A DNA stretch of 34,615 bases, taken from positions 1 through 34,615 of the forward strand of contig JAFGNK010000033.1 of the NCBI GenBank assembly GCA_016927055.1, given 5' to 3'. A model generated the notes under the pieces. The model had not been told where the DNA came from, did not search any database, and saw nothing but the letters and a program-made list of their open reading frames with translations. Shown here piece after piece: positions 1 through 11,491 of this stretch. The position numbers were made by a program, and so were the translations under genes. The stretch comes from Methanotrichaceae archaeon. Lineage in GTDB: Archaea > Halobacteriota > Methanosarcinia > Methanotrichales > Methanotrichaceae. Every line of letters starts with the position of its first letter. Positions within the stretch are counted from its first letter, which is position 1.

Positions 1-36
1 AAGTGGCATTGAAGACCAACGCTTGGGCAAAGTCCA

Positions 37-45
37 TTTTAAATA
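37..45 (+). promoter_or_regulatory. TATA box for the cyclase-family gene
   Basis: TTTTAAATA fits the archaeal box A consensus. A start about 25 bases downstream would fall near position 65-70, just before the ATG at 91. That makes the upstream in-frame ATG at 52 unlikely to be in the transcript. Confidence 0.45.
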
Positions 46-90
46 CTAGAAATGCTCAGAAGGAGCACCCCTGAAAAAAGGTCTTGTCTC

Positions 91-762
91 ATGCCTCCCG
101 CATCTGGAATTCTCCTGGGCAATCATCTGGATTTTACGGAAGTATACGATATAAGTGCGCCCCTAAACATGGTGCCCACCTACCCTGGCGACAGGCTGTA
201 CTTCCGGGAGTGGATGGCAAGGTTGGATGGGGGCGATGACTATTGTCTGTCTGCCTTATCTCTGAGCTCTCATGCCGGCACGCATCTCGATTTCCCTTCT
301 CATCTGCAGAGGGGTGGAAGGGCCCAGGAAGAGTATTCCCTTAATCGCTTCATAATCCCGGCAGAGGTTATCTCCATCCCAGGAGAGGGGCCGATTCAGC
401 CATCCAGCTTGCAGGGCTGCGAGATCACTAAAGGGCAGGCTCTTCTCTTTAAGACTGACAATTCCCAAAAGCATCTCATGCGTCAAGCTGCCTTCTCGGA
501 AGAGTTTGTCTCCCTTTCTCCCGACGCCGCCCGAATCTGTGCTGCTGGAGGGATCGGCCTGGTGGGAATCGATTACCTCTCCGTAGATAAACATGGAGAT
601 GACTCTCTGCCCGTGCATCGCACTCTTTTGGAGAACGATATTTTGATTCTGGAGGGCATCGATCTTGCTGGCATCCCCAGCGGCAGATACTGCCTCATCT
701 GCCTTCCCCTGAGCATAGAAGATGCAGAAGCCTCTCCCGTGCGGGCCGTTTTAGTGAGGTAA
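91..762 (+). CDS. Cyclase family protein (kynurenine formamidase-like metal hydrolase)
   Basis: The product is about 223 residues from the chosen ATG, the normal size for the cyclase family (PF04199), which includes metal-dependent arylformamidases and similar amide or ester hydrolases. The family metal-binding motif is visible as HAGTHLDFPSH about 65 residues in, followed by GIDYLSVDKH and a downstream IPSGRYCLICLPL strand. The ORF track starts at 52, but a TATA-like box at 37-45 makes the ATG at 91 (MPPASG) the better start. There is no signal peptide, so it is cytosolic. The stop is four bases before the sensor-kinase start, suggesting co-transcription. The substrate cannot be read from sequence; a tryptophan-degradation role should not be assumed. 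Confidence 0.8.
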   Translation: MPPASGILLGNHLDFTEVYDISAPLNMVPTYPGDRLYFREWMARLDGGDDYCLSALSLSSHAGTHLDFPSHLQRGGRAQEEYSLNRFIIPAEVISIPGEGPIQPSSLQGCEITKGQALLFKTDNSQKHLMRQAAFSEEFVSLSPDAARICAAGGIGLVGIDYLSVDKHGDDSLPVHRTLLENDILILEGIDLAGIPSGRYCLICLPLSIEDAEASPVRAVLVR

Positions 763-766
763 TGAT

Positions 767-4153
<3,387 letters not shown>

Positions 4154-4169
4154 CCTTGCCCCCTCTAAA

Positions 4170-4205
4170 AAGCGAAGAGCAAACAGCGAAGAGCAAAAAG
4201 CGATA
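4170..4205 (+). repeat. Short tandem repeat (agcgaagagcaaa units)
   Basis: AGCGAAGAGCAAAC is followed by AGCGAAGAGCAAAA and a partial third unit, between the convergent kinase and rfcS genes. No function is evident. Confidence 0.5.
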
Positions 4206-4231
4206 GATGAAAAGATAATATTTTATGGCGC

Positions 4232-5185
4232 TCAGGAAGCGCTCAGGGCGAAGTATGCCAGCAGGGCTTCCAGCTGAATTCTCTCATTGGCGCCTTCCGT
4301 CATGCGAAAATCGATCTCTCCGATGCGGTCGATAAGTCTTACTTTATCTTTGTCCGGTATATCCAGGTCCAGCATGGCACGGTGAATCTGAACCACCACG
4401 TCCTGGCCGGAGAGCCCCTTGGAGAGCAGCAGATCATCGAGTGCCGCTCGAGCTCCCACGAAATCTCCGGATAAGGCCGTCTTTATGAAATTTCGAATCT
4501 CCTCCGGCCTGGCGGTGGATGTGATCTGGTAGATCGTCTCCTCGTCCACTTGATCGCCTAAAAGGGCAGCTGCCTGCAGGGCATTGATGGCCTTTCGCAT
4601 ATCTCCGCCGGCAACATATTCGATGGCGGACAGGCCGCCTTCTGATACAATCAGCTTTTCCTCTTCTGCAATGAATTTGATGCGCTTGGTGATTGCCGTT
4701 GCCGAAAGGGGCTTGAAGCGGTAGACGGCGCAGCGAGACTGGATGGGCTCAATTATCTTGGAGGAGTAGTTGCAGGAGAGTATGAACCTGGTTGTTGCCG
4801 AGTAGCGCTCCATGGTGCGCCGCAGAGCGCTCTGGGCATCGTTGGTCAGGGCATCGGCCTCGTCCAGAAATATGACCTTAAAATCGGCCTGCCCTAGCGG
4901 TGCCATGCGGGCGAAGTCCTTGACCTTGTGGCGTATGATATCTATGCCCCTCTCATCGCTGGCATTCAGCTCGATGAAGTTGTTTCGCCATGTCTCGCCA
5001 AAGATCTCTTTGACGATGGAGATGGAGGCTGCTGTCTTGCCCACGCCCGGTGGCCCGGAGAACAGAAGATGCGGTAGGTTTCTGGTCTTTACATAGGACT
5101 TGAGACGTCTGACTATCTCGTCCTGGCCCACAATGTCGTCCAGCTTTTCAGGCCGGTACTTCTCGATCCAGATCTCCTCTTTGAT
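4232..5185 (-). CDS. rfcS: Replication factor C small subunit (clamp loader), apparent ATC start
   Basis: RFC small subunits load the PCNA clamp onto primed DNA. The product has Walker A GPPGVGKT, Walker B as FLDEADAL, sensor 1 as [10 protein letters not shown] and the SRC arginine-finger motif (QSRCAVYRF). The ORF track begins at a GTG at 5131 (MGQDEIV), giving 299 residues. In the same frame the DNA upstream encodes [20 protein letters not shown], the conserved RFC N-terminus with the EKYRP box. Extending to 5185 gives 317 residues, the normal size. Between the upstream TGA and EKYRP there is no ATG, GTG or TTG; the codon where Met is expected is ATC, preceded by GAGAGGGG about seven bases away and a TATA-like box near 5218-5229. 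It is either a real AUC start or a base-call error. Identity is very secure. Confidence 0.93.
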   Translation of the reverse strand: MKEEIWIEKYRPEKLDDIVGQDEIVRRLKSYVKTRNLPHLLFSGPPGVGKTAASISIVKEIFGETWRNNFIELNASDERGIDIIRHKVKDFARMAPLGQADFKVIFLDEADALTNDAQSALRRTMERYSATTRFILSCNYSSKIIEPIQSRCAVYRFKPLSATAITKRIKFIAEEEKLIVSEGGLSAIEYVAGGDMRKAINALQAAALLGDQVDEETIYQITSTARPEEIRNFIKTALSGDFVGARAALDDLLLSKGLSGQDVVVQIHRAMLDLDIPDKDKVRLIDRIGEIDFRMTEGANERIQLEALLAYFALSAS

Positions 5186-5306
5186 AAATAACCCCTCTCT
5201 AGAATGGTTCGTGCTATCATTATATCAATATTCCTGCAAAGAGCTATGAGCATTCCTGTAAAGAGCTGCCTGTAGCATCTATCGGCTTTTTCAAGGTAAC
5301 AAAGGC

Positions 5307-5315
5307 TAAATATAG
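5307..5315 (+). promoter_or_regulatory. TATA box for ileS
   Basis: TAAATATAG lies about 25-30 bases ahead of a predicted transcript start near 5336-5340. Such a transcript would exclude the ATGs at 5316 and 5325 and include the GGAGGA site and the GTG at 5358. Confidence 0.4.
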
Positions 5316-5344
5316 ATGCGGCACATGAAGGCAAATCGTTTTTC

Positions 5345-5350
5345 GGAGGA
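5345..5350 (+). promoter_or_regulatory. Shine-Dalgarno site deciding the ileS start
   Basis: GGAGGA sits seven bases before the in-frame GTG at 5358. No comparable site precedes the ATG at 5316 used in the ORF track. Confidence 0.55.
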
Positions 5351-5357
5351 ACGGCAA

Positions 5358-8300
5358 GTGATCTCTGAGGTGGCTGGACAGTATAATGCAGAGGATCTAG
5401 AGAACCAGGTCAGATTGTTGTGGGAGAAGGGGCAAACCTATCGCAAGGTCCGGGAGCTTCGCGTAGGCGGCAAGAAATTCTTTTTCGTGGACGGTCCGCC
5501 CTACACCACGGGCCGCATTCACATGGGCACCGCCTGGAACAAGGTGATCAAGGACTCTGTGCTGCGCTACAAGTCCATGAACTGCTTTGAGGTCAAGGAC
5601 AGAGCGGGCTGGGATATGCATGGCCTGCCCATTGAGGTCAAGGTAGAGGAGTCCCTTGGCTTTAGAAGCAAGAAGGATATCGAGGCTTACGGAGTCGACA
5701 AGTTCATCGCCAGGTGCAAGGAGTTCGCGCTGAGGCAAAAAGACGACATGACGGCACAGTTTCAGATCCTGGGGGCCTGGCTGGACTGGGACGATCCCTA
5801 CATGACGCTCAAGAACGAGTATCTGGAGGCGGCCTGGTGGACTCTCAAAAAGGCGCATGAGCATAACCTCCTGGAGAGGGGCCTGAGGGTTGTCAACTGG
5901 TGTCCGCGCTGCCAGACGGCCATCGCCGACTCTGAGGTGGAGTACTGGGATGAGACCGACTACTCCATCTATGTCAAGTTCCCCGTGCTGGGCGAAGAGA
6001 ACACCTACATCGTCATCTGGACCACTACCCCCTGGACTATTCCCGCCAATGTGGCTGTGGCTGTGAATCCTACCTTCCAGTACTCCAAGGTGCGGGCCTG
6101 GAGGGATGGAAAGGCTGAGGTCCTCATCATGGCCTCGGATCTGGTCGAGTCCGTGCTCAAGATCGGCCGCTATCAGGACTACGAGCTATTTCAGGTGCTT
6201 ACTGCCCAGCAGATGCAGGAGCTCTCTTACAGCCATCCTCTGGGCGGCCTGGTACCCCGACAAAAAGAGATCCAGCACCACGTTTATGCGGCAGACTTCG
6301 TCACGGCAGAGAACACCGGCTGCGTGCACATTGCTCCCGGCCACGGTCTCGAAGATTACGAGCTGGGACTGAACCATCATCTCGAGATCTTCTGCCCGGT
6401 GGGTGAGGACGGACGCTATACGGCTGAGGCGGGAGAGAAGTACCAGGGCCTGTATGTTAAGGAAGCCGATAGCGAAGTTATCGCCGATCTGGAGAGCCGG
6501 GAACGGCTTGTCGCCCAGGGACGGCTCGCGCACCGCTACGGTCATTGCTGGCGCTGCAAGACGCCCATCATATTCATCGCTACCAGCCAGTGGTTTTTGC
6601 GAATATCCGATCTGCGAGACAAAATGCTGGCCGAGGTCTCCAAGGTAAAATGGTATCCGGAGTGGGCGGGATCGGCTCGCTTCTCGGACTGGATCAACAA
6701 TGCCCGCGACTGGTGCATCTCCCGGCAGAGATACTGGGGAATTCCCCTGCCCATCTGGACCTGCCCCACCTGTGGCCATCTGGAGGTAATGGGCACTGCG
6801 GCAGAGCTTGAGGAGAGAAGCGGCAGCAAGCTGGCTGATCTGCACCGGCCGGATGTGGACTCTGTCTTTTTGGACTGCCCATGTGGCGGCAAAATGAAGC
6901 GTTCCCCGGATGTCTTTGATGTCTGGTTTGACAGCGCTGTAGCCTCCTGGGCTACTTTGCGTTTCCCCAGCCACGAGGAGGAATTCTCGGACTGGTGGCC
7001 GGCCGATTTTATCACGGAAGGGCATGACCAGACACGCGGCTGGTTCTACTCTCAACTGGGCGCCGCCATGGTATCCTTTGGCAGAGCGCCTTACAAGAGC
7101 GTTCTCATGCACGGCTTTACCCTGGACGACCAGGGCCGGAAGATGTCCAAGAGCATAGGCAACATCGTCCAGCCGGAGGAGGTTGTGCAGAAGTTTGGGG
7201 CCGACATCCTGCGCTTTTATGTTCTGGGAGCCAATGCTCCCTGGGAGGATCTGCACTTCTCCTGGGATGCTGTGGAGAATACCTCTCGCATGCTCAACAT
7301 CTTCTGGAATGCTTATCGCTTTGCCCTGCCCTACATGGTCCTGGATAAGTTCGATGCCGGCAAGGCAGATCTATCCCAATACGAAGGGCACCTGCGTCTT
7401 GAAGATCGCTGGATTTTATCCCGCATAAACAGTCTTATCGAGGTGGTTACTGAAGAGATGGAGGTCTATCAGTTGCACCGCATTGTGCGCTCCATCTCCG
7501 ACTTCATACTGGAGGATCTCTCCCGCTGGTACATCCAGCTCGTGCGGCCCCGCACCTGGATTGAGCAGGATGATCCGGACAAGCTCGCAGCTTACGCCAC
7601 CATCTATGAGGTAATGGTCAAGCTCTGCCAGCTCATGGCGCCTTTTTCGCCCTTCATCTCCGAGTCCATCTACCAGAATCTGGTGAAAGGGCTGGATGAG
7701 GATGCTCCGCAGTCAGTGCATATGTGCCAGTGGCCCAAAGCCGATCAGGAGCGGATAGACAAGCACCTGGAAACCAGCATGACACTGGTGAGAGAGATTT
7801 CCATGGCTGCCTCCAATGCCCGCCAGAAGGGAGGCCGCAAATTGCGCTGGCCTGTTTCGGATATCTTGATAGCTCCCGCCAAAGAGGCCGTGGACCTGGG
7901 CGGCCTGGAAAATGTGCTCAAGGGCCAGACCAACTCCAAGAAGATAACCATGCTTGCAGCCGGTGAAAAGCCCAGGATGGATCTTAAGATTGCTCCCGTT
8001 CATAAGAAGATCGGGCCGGTTTACAAAGGCGTTGCCAAAGCGGTGGTGGCTGCCCTGGAGGCCGCGGATCCCGCTGAGGTCAAGAGGCAGCTGGACGGCG
8101 GTGAGGCCACGATATCTCACAACGGAAAGGAGTATAAAATAACCGCCGAGATGGTGCAGATCAAGGAATTGCCGCCCCAGGACCTGCCTGCGGCTGAGTT
8201 TTCCAGGGGCTTTGTCTACGTGGATATTGCTCTTACCCCTGAGCTGGAGGCGGAAGGATATGCCCGAGAGATCATCCGTCGCATTCAGGATATGAGAAAA

Positions 8301-8516
8301 GAGCTGGATCTGCGCGTGGAAGACCAGATCCGGGCCATCGTCGATATCGAGAGCAAGCCTATCCTGGACTTGGCCCTGCAAAAGAAGGAGCATATTGCTG
8401 GCGAGGTTCGGGCCGCAGACTTCCTGCTGGGCCTGGGACTGGAATTGAAGGGAAAGCTGGTTAAAGACTGGGATATCGAGGGCGTCTGTGTGAGAATCGG
8501 CATAGATCTGATTTAG
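5358..8516 (+). CDS. ileS: Isoleucyl-tRNA synthetase
   Basis: This class I aminoacyl-tRNA synthetase charges tRNA-Ile with isoleucine. From the GTG start it is 1052 residues, normal for the archaeal/eukaryotic-type enzyme. The HIGH motif is HMGT (in GRIHMGTAWNKV, about residue 55), the KMSKS loop is KMSKSIGN (about residue 595), the CP1 editing domain shows TTTPWTIPANVAVAVNP, and a Cys-rich knuckle lies at CPTCGHLE with CPCGGK further on. The C-terminal third holds the anticodon-binding helical bundle and a long archaeal-type extension. The track start at 5316 adds 14 residues lacking family character; the TATA and SD positions favour 5358. It diverges from rfcS, with the two promoters sharing about 170 bases. 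Confidence 0.97.
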   Translation: MISEVAGQYNAEDLENQVRLLWEKGQTYRKVRELRVGGKKFFFVDGPPYTTGRIHMGTAWNKVIKDSVLRYKSMNCFEVKDRAGWDMHGLPIEVKVEESLGFRSKKDIEAYGVDKFIARCKEFALRQKDDMTAQFQILGAWLDWDDPYMTLKNEYLEAAWWTLKKAHEHNLLERGLRVVNWCPRCQTAIADSEVEYWDETDYSIYVKFPVLGEENTYIVIWTTTPWTIPANVAVAVNPTFQYSKVRAWRDGKAEVLIMASDLVESVLKIGRYQDYELFQVLTAQQMQELSYSHPLGGLVPRQKEIQHHVYAADFVTAENTGCVHIAPGHGLEDYELGLNHHLEIFCPVGEDGRYTAEAGEKYQGLYVKEADSEVIADLESRERLVAQGRLAHRYGHCWRCKTPIIFIATSQWFLRISDLRDKMLAEVSKVKWYPEWAGSARFSDWINNARDWCISRQRYWGIPLPIWTCPTCGHLEVMGTAAELEERSGSKLADLHRPDVDSVFLDCPCGGKMKRSPDVFDVWFDSAVASWATLRFPSHEEEFSDWWPADFITEGHDQTRGWFYSQLGAAMVSFGRAPYKSVLMHGFTLDDQGRKMSKSIGNIVQPEEVVQKFGADILRFYVLGANAPWEDLHFSWDAVENTSRMLNIFWNAYRFALPYMVLDKFDAGKADLSQYEGHLRLEDRWILSRINSLIEVVTEEMEVYQLHRIVRSISDFILEDLSRWYIQLVRPRTWIEQDDPDKLAAYATIYEVMVKLCQLMAPFSPFISESIYQNLVKGLDEDAPQSVHMCQWPKADQERIDKHLETSMTLVREISMAASNARQKGGRKLRWPVSDILIAPAKEAVDLGGLENVLKGQTNSKKITMLAAGEKPRMDLKIAPVHKKIGPVYKGVAKAVVAALEAADPAEVKRQLDGGEATISHNGKEYKITAEMVQIKELPPQDLPAAEFSRGFVYVDIALTPELEAEGYAREIIRRIQDMRKELDLRVEDQIRAIVDIESKPILDLALQKKEHIAGEVRAADFLLGLGLELKGKLVKDWDIEGVCVRIGIDLI

Positions 8517-8535
8517 ATCGCCGGAGTTTTATAAG

Positions 8536-9012
8536 ATGAGCGCAGAAAACGGTGTTATGGAGGCACCAGTTCCCGTAAGGGTCAAAGGGGTCTACATTGC
8601 CGAATCGGAAGGCAGTTCGCCGGCACCGGTAGTTCTCCTGGAGGATGAAAAGGCAAGGATAGTGCCCATCTTTGTGGGGCTGTCCGAGGCCATCTCCATT
8701 CATCATGCCCTTTCTGGGGAGCTGTCGCCCCGGCCCATGACTCATGATCTCTTCATCTCTGTTCTGGAGTGCCTTTCCGCCAGCATCACCAATGTGCTCA
8801 TTGATGATCTGGATGGTGGCATCTACTACGCTCGCCTCACCATAAAGAACGGCAGCAAACAGAGCGAGGTAGATGCCCGTCCCAGCGATTGCCTGGCTCT
8901 GGCTCTGAGGAGCCGTGCCCCCATCGAGGTGCAGGAAAAGGTCGTCCTGGAGTCAAGCATAAGCAAGAGTGATGTGGAGAAGCTGATCAGCATCGATAAC
9001 TATCTGCAGTGA
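8536..9012 (+). CDS. Bifunctional nuclease (BFN/DUF151) domain protein
   Basis: The 158-residue product matches the BFN domain family (PF02577). Visible signatures are VLLEDEKARIVPIFVGLSEA, followed by the helix with IHHALSG, then RPMTHDLF, YARLTI and VDARPSDCLALALRS. Bacterial and plant relatives have reported DNase/RNase activity; the archaeal role is not established. It begins 19 bases after the ileS stop and is probably co-transcribed. The N-terminus has about a dozen extra residues before the domain, and M8 is an alternative start. It is soluble with no signal peptide. Confidence 0.85.
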   Translation: MSAENGVMEAPVPVRVKGVYIAESEGSSPAPVVLLEDEKARIVPIFVGLSEAISIHHALSGELSPRPMTHDLFISVLECLSASITNVLIDDLDGGIYYARLTIKNGSKQSEVDARPSDCLALALRSRAPIEVQEKVVLESSISKSDVEKLISIDNYLQ

Positions 9013-9013
9013 G

Positions 9014-9080
9014 ATAGTCAGATCTCGGGCCTATTATCTCGGGATTTTTACATATTTTAAATTTAAAAAAATATTTAAGC
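9014..9080 (+). terminator. AT-rich stretch, possible U-rich terminator after the BFN gene
   Basis: A run of T and A (GGGATTTTTACATATTTTAA) follows the BFN stop and precedes a convergent gene. Archaeal RNA polymerase often stops on U-rich tracts. No strong hairpin is seen. Confidence 0.3.
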
Positions 9081-9113
9081 TATACTAAGATCATCATCGG
9101 CTTTGCTCCCATT

Positions 9114-9599
9114 TCATAGCAACGGCCTTCCCGGCGGCTCGTCATCGTCCAGGAAGTGGCTTATGCCCATGCGGTCCGGGTCATTGTGAGGCTCGACCCC
9201 CTCCCGATAGCTGTCTTGCTGCATAAACTGCCTTACTGTCGGTGTGTCATAGTCCTGGGCGGCAGGTTTCAAGTCCTCTCGCAGGAAATTCTTGACGGCG
9301 GGAGTGTGACTGTCGTAGCTGCCGGAAAACCAGTCGTGGATGCTGGGAAATGGCAGGTAAAAGGTGAATTGATCCCAGAGGGGCAGGATGGGATGATAGT
9401 AGCTTAGGAAGACCGGTGATCCGGCTGTGGTGTTGTTGCCAGCCACAAAGGAAGATAGGGAGAGCGGACTGCTGTAACCCGGATAACTCAATCCCTGACC
9501 GTAGGCGTAGCTACTGCCATAGAGATACATGGTCCCTTCGGCGCTGCATGCAGAAAGCATGAACAGGAGAGATAGAGATATCTGTGCCCAGTGTTTCAT
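9114..9599 (-). CDS. Small secreted protein or lipoprotein of unknown function
   Basis: The best start is the ATG at 9599 (MKHWAQISLSLLFMLSACSAEG), which gives about 161 residues and has GGTGG eight bases upstream. The track start at 9689 adds a hydrophilic leader that would bury the signal. The N-terminus is a classic signal sequence; LSAC could be a lipobox with lipid-anchored Cys, or cleavage could follow by Sec signal peptidase. The mature part is rich in Tyr, Ser, Pro and Gly, then has an acidic C-terminal half with two similar segments, DSHTPAVKNFLREDLKP and DYDTPTVRQFMQQDSYR, an internal duplication of about 25 residues. No family was recognised. It is convergent with the BFN gene. Confidence 0.6.
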   Translation of the reverse strand: MKHWAQISLSLLFMLSACSAEGTMYLYGSSYAYGQGLSYPGYSSPLSLSSFVAGNNTTAGSPVFLSYYHPILPLWDQFTFYLPFPSIHDWFSGSYDSHTPAVKNFLREDLKPAAQDYDTPTVRQFMQQDSYREGVEPHNDPDRMGISHFLDDDEPPGRPLL

Positions 9600-9824
9600 A
9601 TTAGCAGCCACCATTTTGAGAAGGTGGATATAACTCTTGGGATCTGGGGGATCTGTCTGGTGGTGTATTTTCCATGCCCTTGTTGCCACTTGTTGTGTAG
9701 CATTGGCTCACCCATGTATCCCTCTTTCCTGGAGCGTGTAGCTATGCAGCGTTCCGCGCATGCTGCCGGCTGAATGGAAAAGGGCCATTTTGCAATATAA
9801 AAATAAAATTCGGCTCCAATCCCT

Positions 9825-9920
9825 GCATTTATCCGATCAGCAATGCGGATCGCCTCTTTGGGCCAATCGGGATGTTATGTCCCGGCTCAATGGCCAAATA
9901 AGAGCATGATCCTGTTTTTT
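9825..9920 (+). ncRNA. Candidate small RNA (hairpin between TATA box and T-run)
   Basis: A TATA-like box (AATATAAAAATA, about 9795-9806) precedes a compact two-part hairpin at 9857-9898: TTTGGGCCA pairs with TGGCCAAA, and within it CGGGA pairs with TCCCG. A run of six T follows at about 9915-9920. No convincing protein is encoded. No known RNA family was recognised, so this is an inference from promoter, fold and terminator spacing. Confidence 0.3.
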
Positions 9921-9985
9921 CCGGTGAACCGAAGAGGTGAAAGTGGGATATGGGTGCGGCTCATTGGCTGCCCACCCACCGACAT

Positions 9986-9995
9986 GTTTAAATGG
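9986..9995 (+). promoter_or_regulatory. TATA box for tRNA-Ala
   Basis: GTTTAAATGG is centred about 30 bases before the tRNA 5' end, the usual spacing for archaeal tRNA promoters. Confidence 0.5.
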
Positions 9996-10020
9996 GGGAC
10001 GACTTACCTTCAGTGCTGTT

Positions 10021-10093
10021 GGGCAGGTAGATCAGCTGGAAGATCGCTACCTTGGCATGGTAGAGGCCTCGGGTTCAAATCCCGACCTGTCCA
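10021..10093 (+). tRNA. tRNA-Ala (anticodon GGC)
   Basis: A complete 73-base cloverleaf folds without an intron. The acceptor stem is GGGCAGG/CCTGTCC with discriminator A. The D stem is GATC/GATC, the anticodon stem CTACC/GGTAG with loop TTGGCAT (anticodon GGC, reading GCC and GCU), and the T arm is TCGGG/CCCGA with loop TTCAAAT. The third acceptor pair is G3:U70, the alanine identity element. The CCA end is not encoded; T-rich sequence follows immediately and may terminate transcription. Confidence 0.96.
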
Positions 10094-10229
10094 TTTTCGT
10101 CTGTTTTCTGTCGCTTAATCCCTTCAGGCATCATTGCTTCTTATCAAAGGTTATGCGAAAGGTCTTTTAGTCCCTGGCTTAAGTCGTAGGCTTGGTTTTG
10201 CCTGGGGGCCCCGGCAAAGGATGAGAGAA

Positions 10230-10838
10230 ATGTACGAGATCCTGCAGATGCTGTTCATGGCCTTTACCATCGGTCTTACGGGAGCGCTTGCTCCCGGGCC
10301 GACCCTGGTGGCCACTGTCAACTCCTCCCTCAAAGATGGCTGGACGGCAGGCCCCAAGGTGGCAGCAGGCCACGCTCTGGTGGAGACTCTGATATTTTTG
10401 CTCATCATCGGAGGGCTGGCTGATGTCATGCAAGGGTATTCCCGTGCCATCGCTCTGGTGGGCGGCCTGGCCCTTATTATCTTTGGAATTATGACCGTGA
10501 AGGGCAGCCAGAGCGCCACCATGGCCGTGTGGCAAGGTCAGGCTGTAGGCAATGCCTACCTGGCTGGAGTTATCACCAGCATGGCCAATCCCTACTTCTG
10601 GATCTGGTGGCTCTCCATCGGCAGCGCCCTGGTGCTCTCCGGCCTGAAGGTGGGATTGATCATGGCTGCCATTTTCATGATTGGCCACTGGGCAGCGGAC
10701 TTCGGATGGCTGATTTTGGTGTCGAGCAGCCTGGATCGGGGGCGCAGCATCCTCTCCGAGACGAATTATAGAAGAATCCTGGGAATATGCGGCGGCTTTT
10801 TGGTCTGTTTTGGCATCTATTTCCTGAGCGCCGCTTGA
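10230..10838 (+). CDS. LysE family membrane transporter
   Basis: About 203 residues from the ATG at 10230 (MYEILQMLFMAFTIGLTGALAPGPT). GGATGA lies five bases upstream; the ATG at 10221 is the alternative, and the track start at 10134 adds a non-family leader. LysE/RhtB-type proteins (PF01810) export amino acids or related small molecules. The family signature near the N-terminus is GALAPGPTLV, then a Gly-rich helix (AAGHALVETLIFLLIIGG) and a second repeat starting SMANPYFWIWW. About six transmembrane helices are apparent. The substrate is unknown. It follows the tRNA gene but is probably transcribed separately. Confidence 0.85.
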   Translation: MYEILQMLFMAFTIGLTGALAPGPTLVATVNSSLKDGWTAGPKVAAGHALVETLIFLLIIGGLADVMQGYSRAIALVGGLALIIFGIMTVKGSQSATMAVWQGQAVGNAYLAGVITSMANPYFWIWWLSIGSALVLSGLKVGLIMAAIFMIGHWAADFGWLILVSSSLDRGRSILSETNYRRILGICGGFLVCFGIYFLSAA

Positions 10839-11491
10839 ACCGACGCGCTCGAAAGAGGAAGCAAATGAACGAAGGAAAATGGAGTGCAAGCCTTCTGATG
10901 AATGCTTGAGGCCCTCGGCCAGCCTGGGCCAGGGATGCCTTCGCCTTTCCTTGCTAGCCCTTGCCTAAGGGGCGGGCTAGCAGGTGTAGCGAGCGGACGG
11001 CCTTCTGCGGGGCTCTGGCGTCTCTGGCCAGCTTGCGTGCGGTCTTTTGCAGGGCCTTCCGGCGGTTGCCGGAGGGGGGGTGCGGCGGCATGGGGTTTCT
11101 ATGGCGTCTATTACTGCTGTATAAGCTGGAGAGCACCATCTGCGGGGTTGGGGTGAAATGATATCTTATAATAATATCTCTCCGTTTAATGCATATCGGA
11201 AAAAATAGAGGTGGATTACAGGTTATACGCACCTATCGATGAGGATCAATTGCAAGATCCCTGTTCCTTTACCATACCCGACTTTTTCGGATCGAACTTC
11301 ATTGCCCTGTCGTACACGATCTCTGAATAGCACGGCACATTACTCCGTAGTGCTAAATGGGGCTTCCTAATCAGTCCTACTACTCCAATCTTGTCGTGAT
11401 GTTCGCTACGACTGCCACACCCAGGGCAGCGTCCATTTGCGTCCATTCTGCAGCTGGATCCCCCTGCTGCTAGACCGCATTTGCCTGGAGT
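10839..11491. other. Non-coding stretch with a hairpin and a possible coding relic
   Basis: No convincing gene is seen. A perfect 9-bp stem (TGCTAGCCC with GGGCTAGCA, 10952-10982) has a 13-base loop and may end the LysE transcript, though it lacks a T-run. The 10954-11232 region is GC-rich, with Arg/Lys-rich translations typical of spurious frames. At 11246-11446 (minus) a 66-residue frame contains one CPGC knuckle; extending upstream in frame adds further Cys without a start codon. It might be the relic of a zinc-ribbon protein, but family resemblance is too weak to call. Confidence 0.4.

Noticed and set aside
5113-5334. 73-codon minus frame over the rfcS/ileS gap
   Set aside because: It runs antisense to the ileS start and out of frame with the clear RFC N-terminus; the sequence has no family character.
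6186-7256. Long minus-strand frame of 356 codons
   Set aside because: It lies entirely inside ileS on the opposite strand and has the Leu/Pro/Gly-rich shadow composition.
10954-11232. 92-codon minus frame rich in Arg/Lys/Pro
   Set aside because: No SD, no family pattern, and it spans the hairpin; it looks like a GC-rich chance frame.
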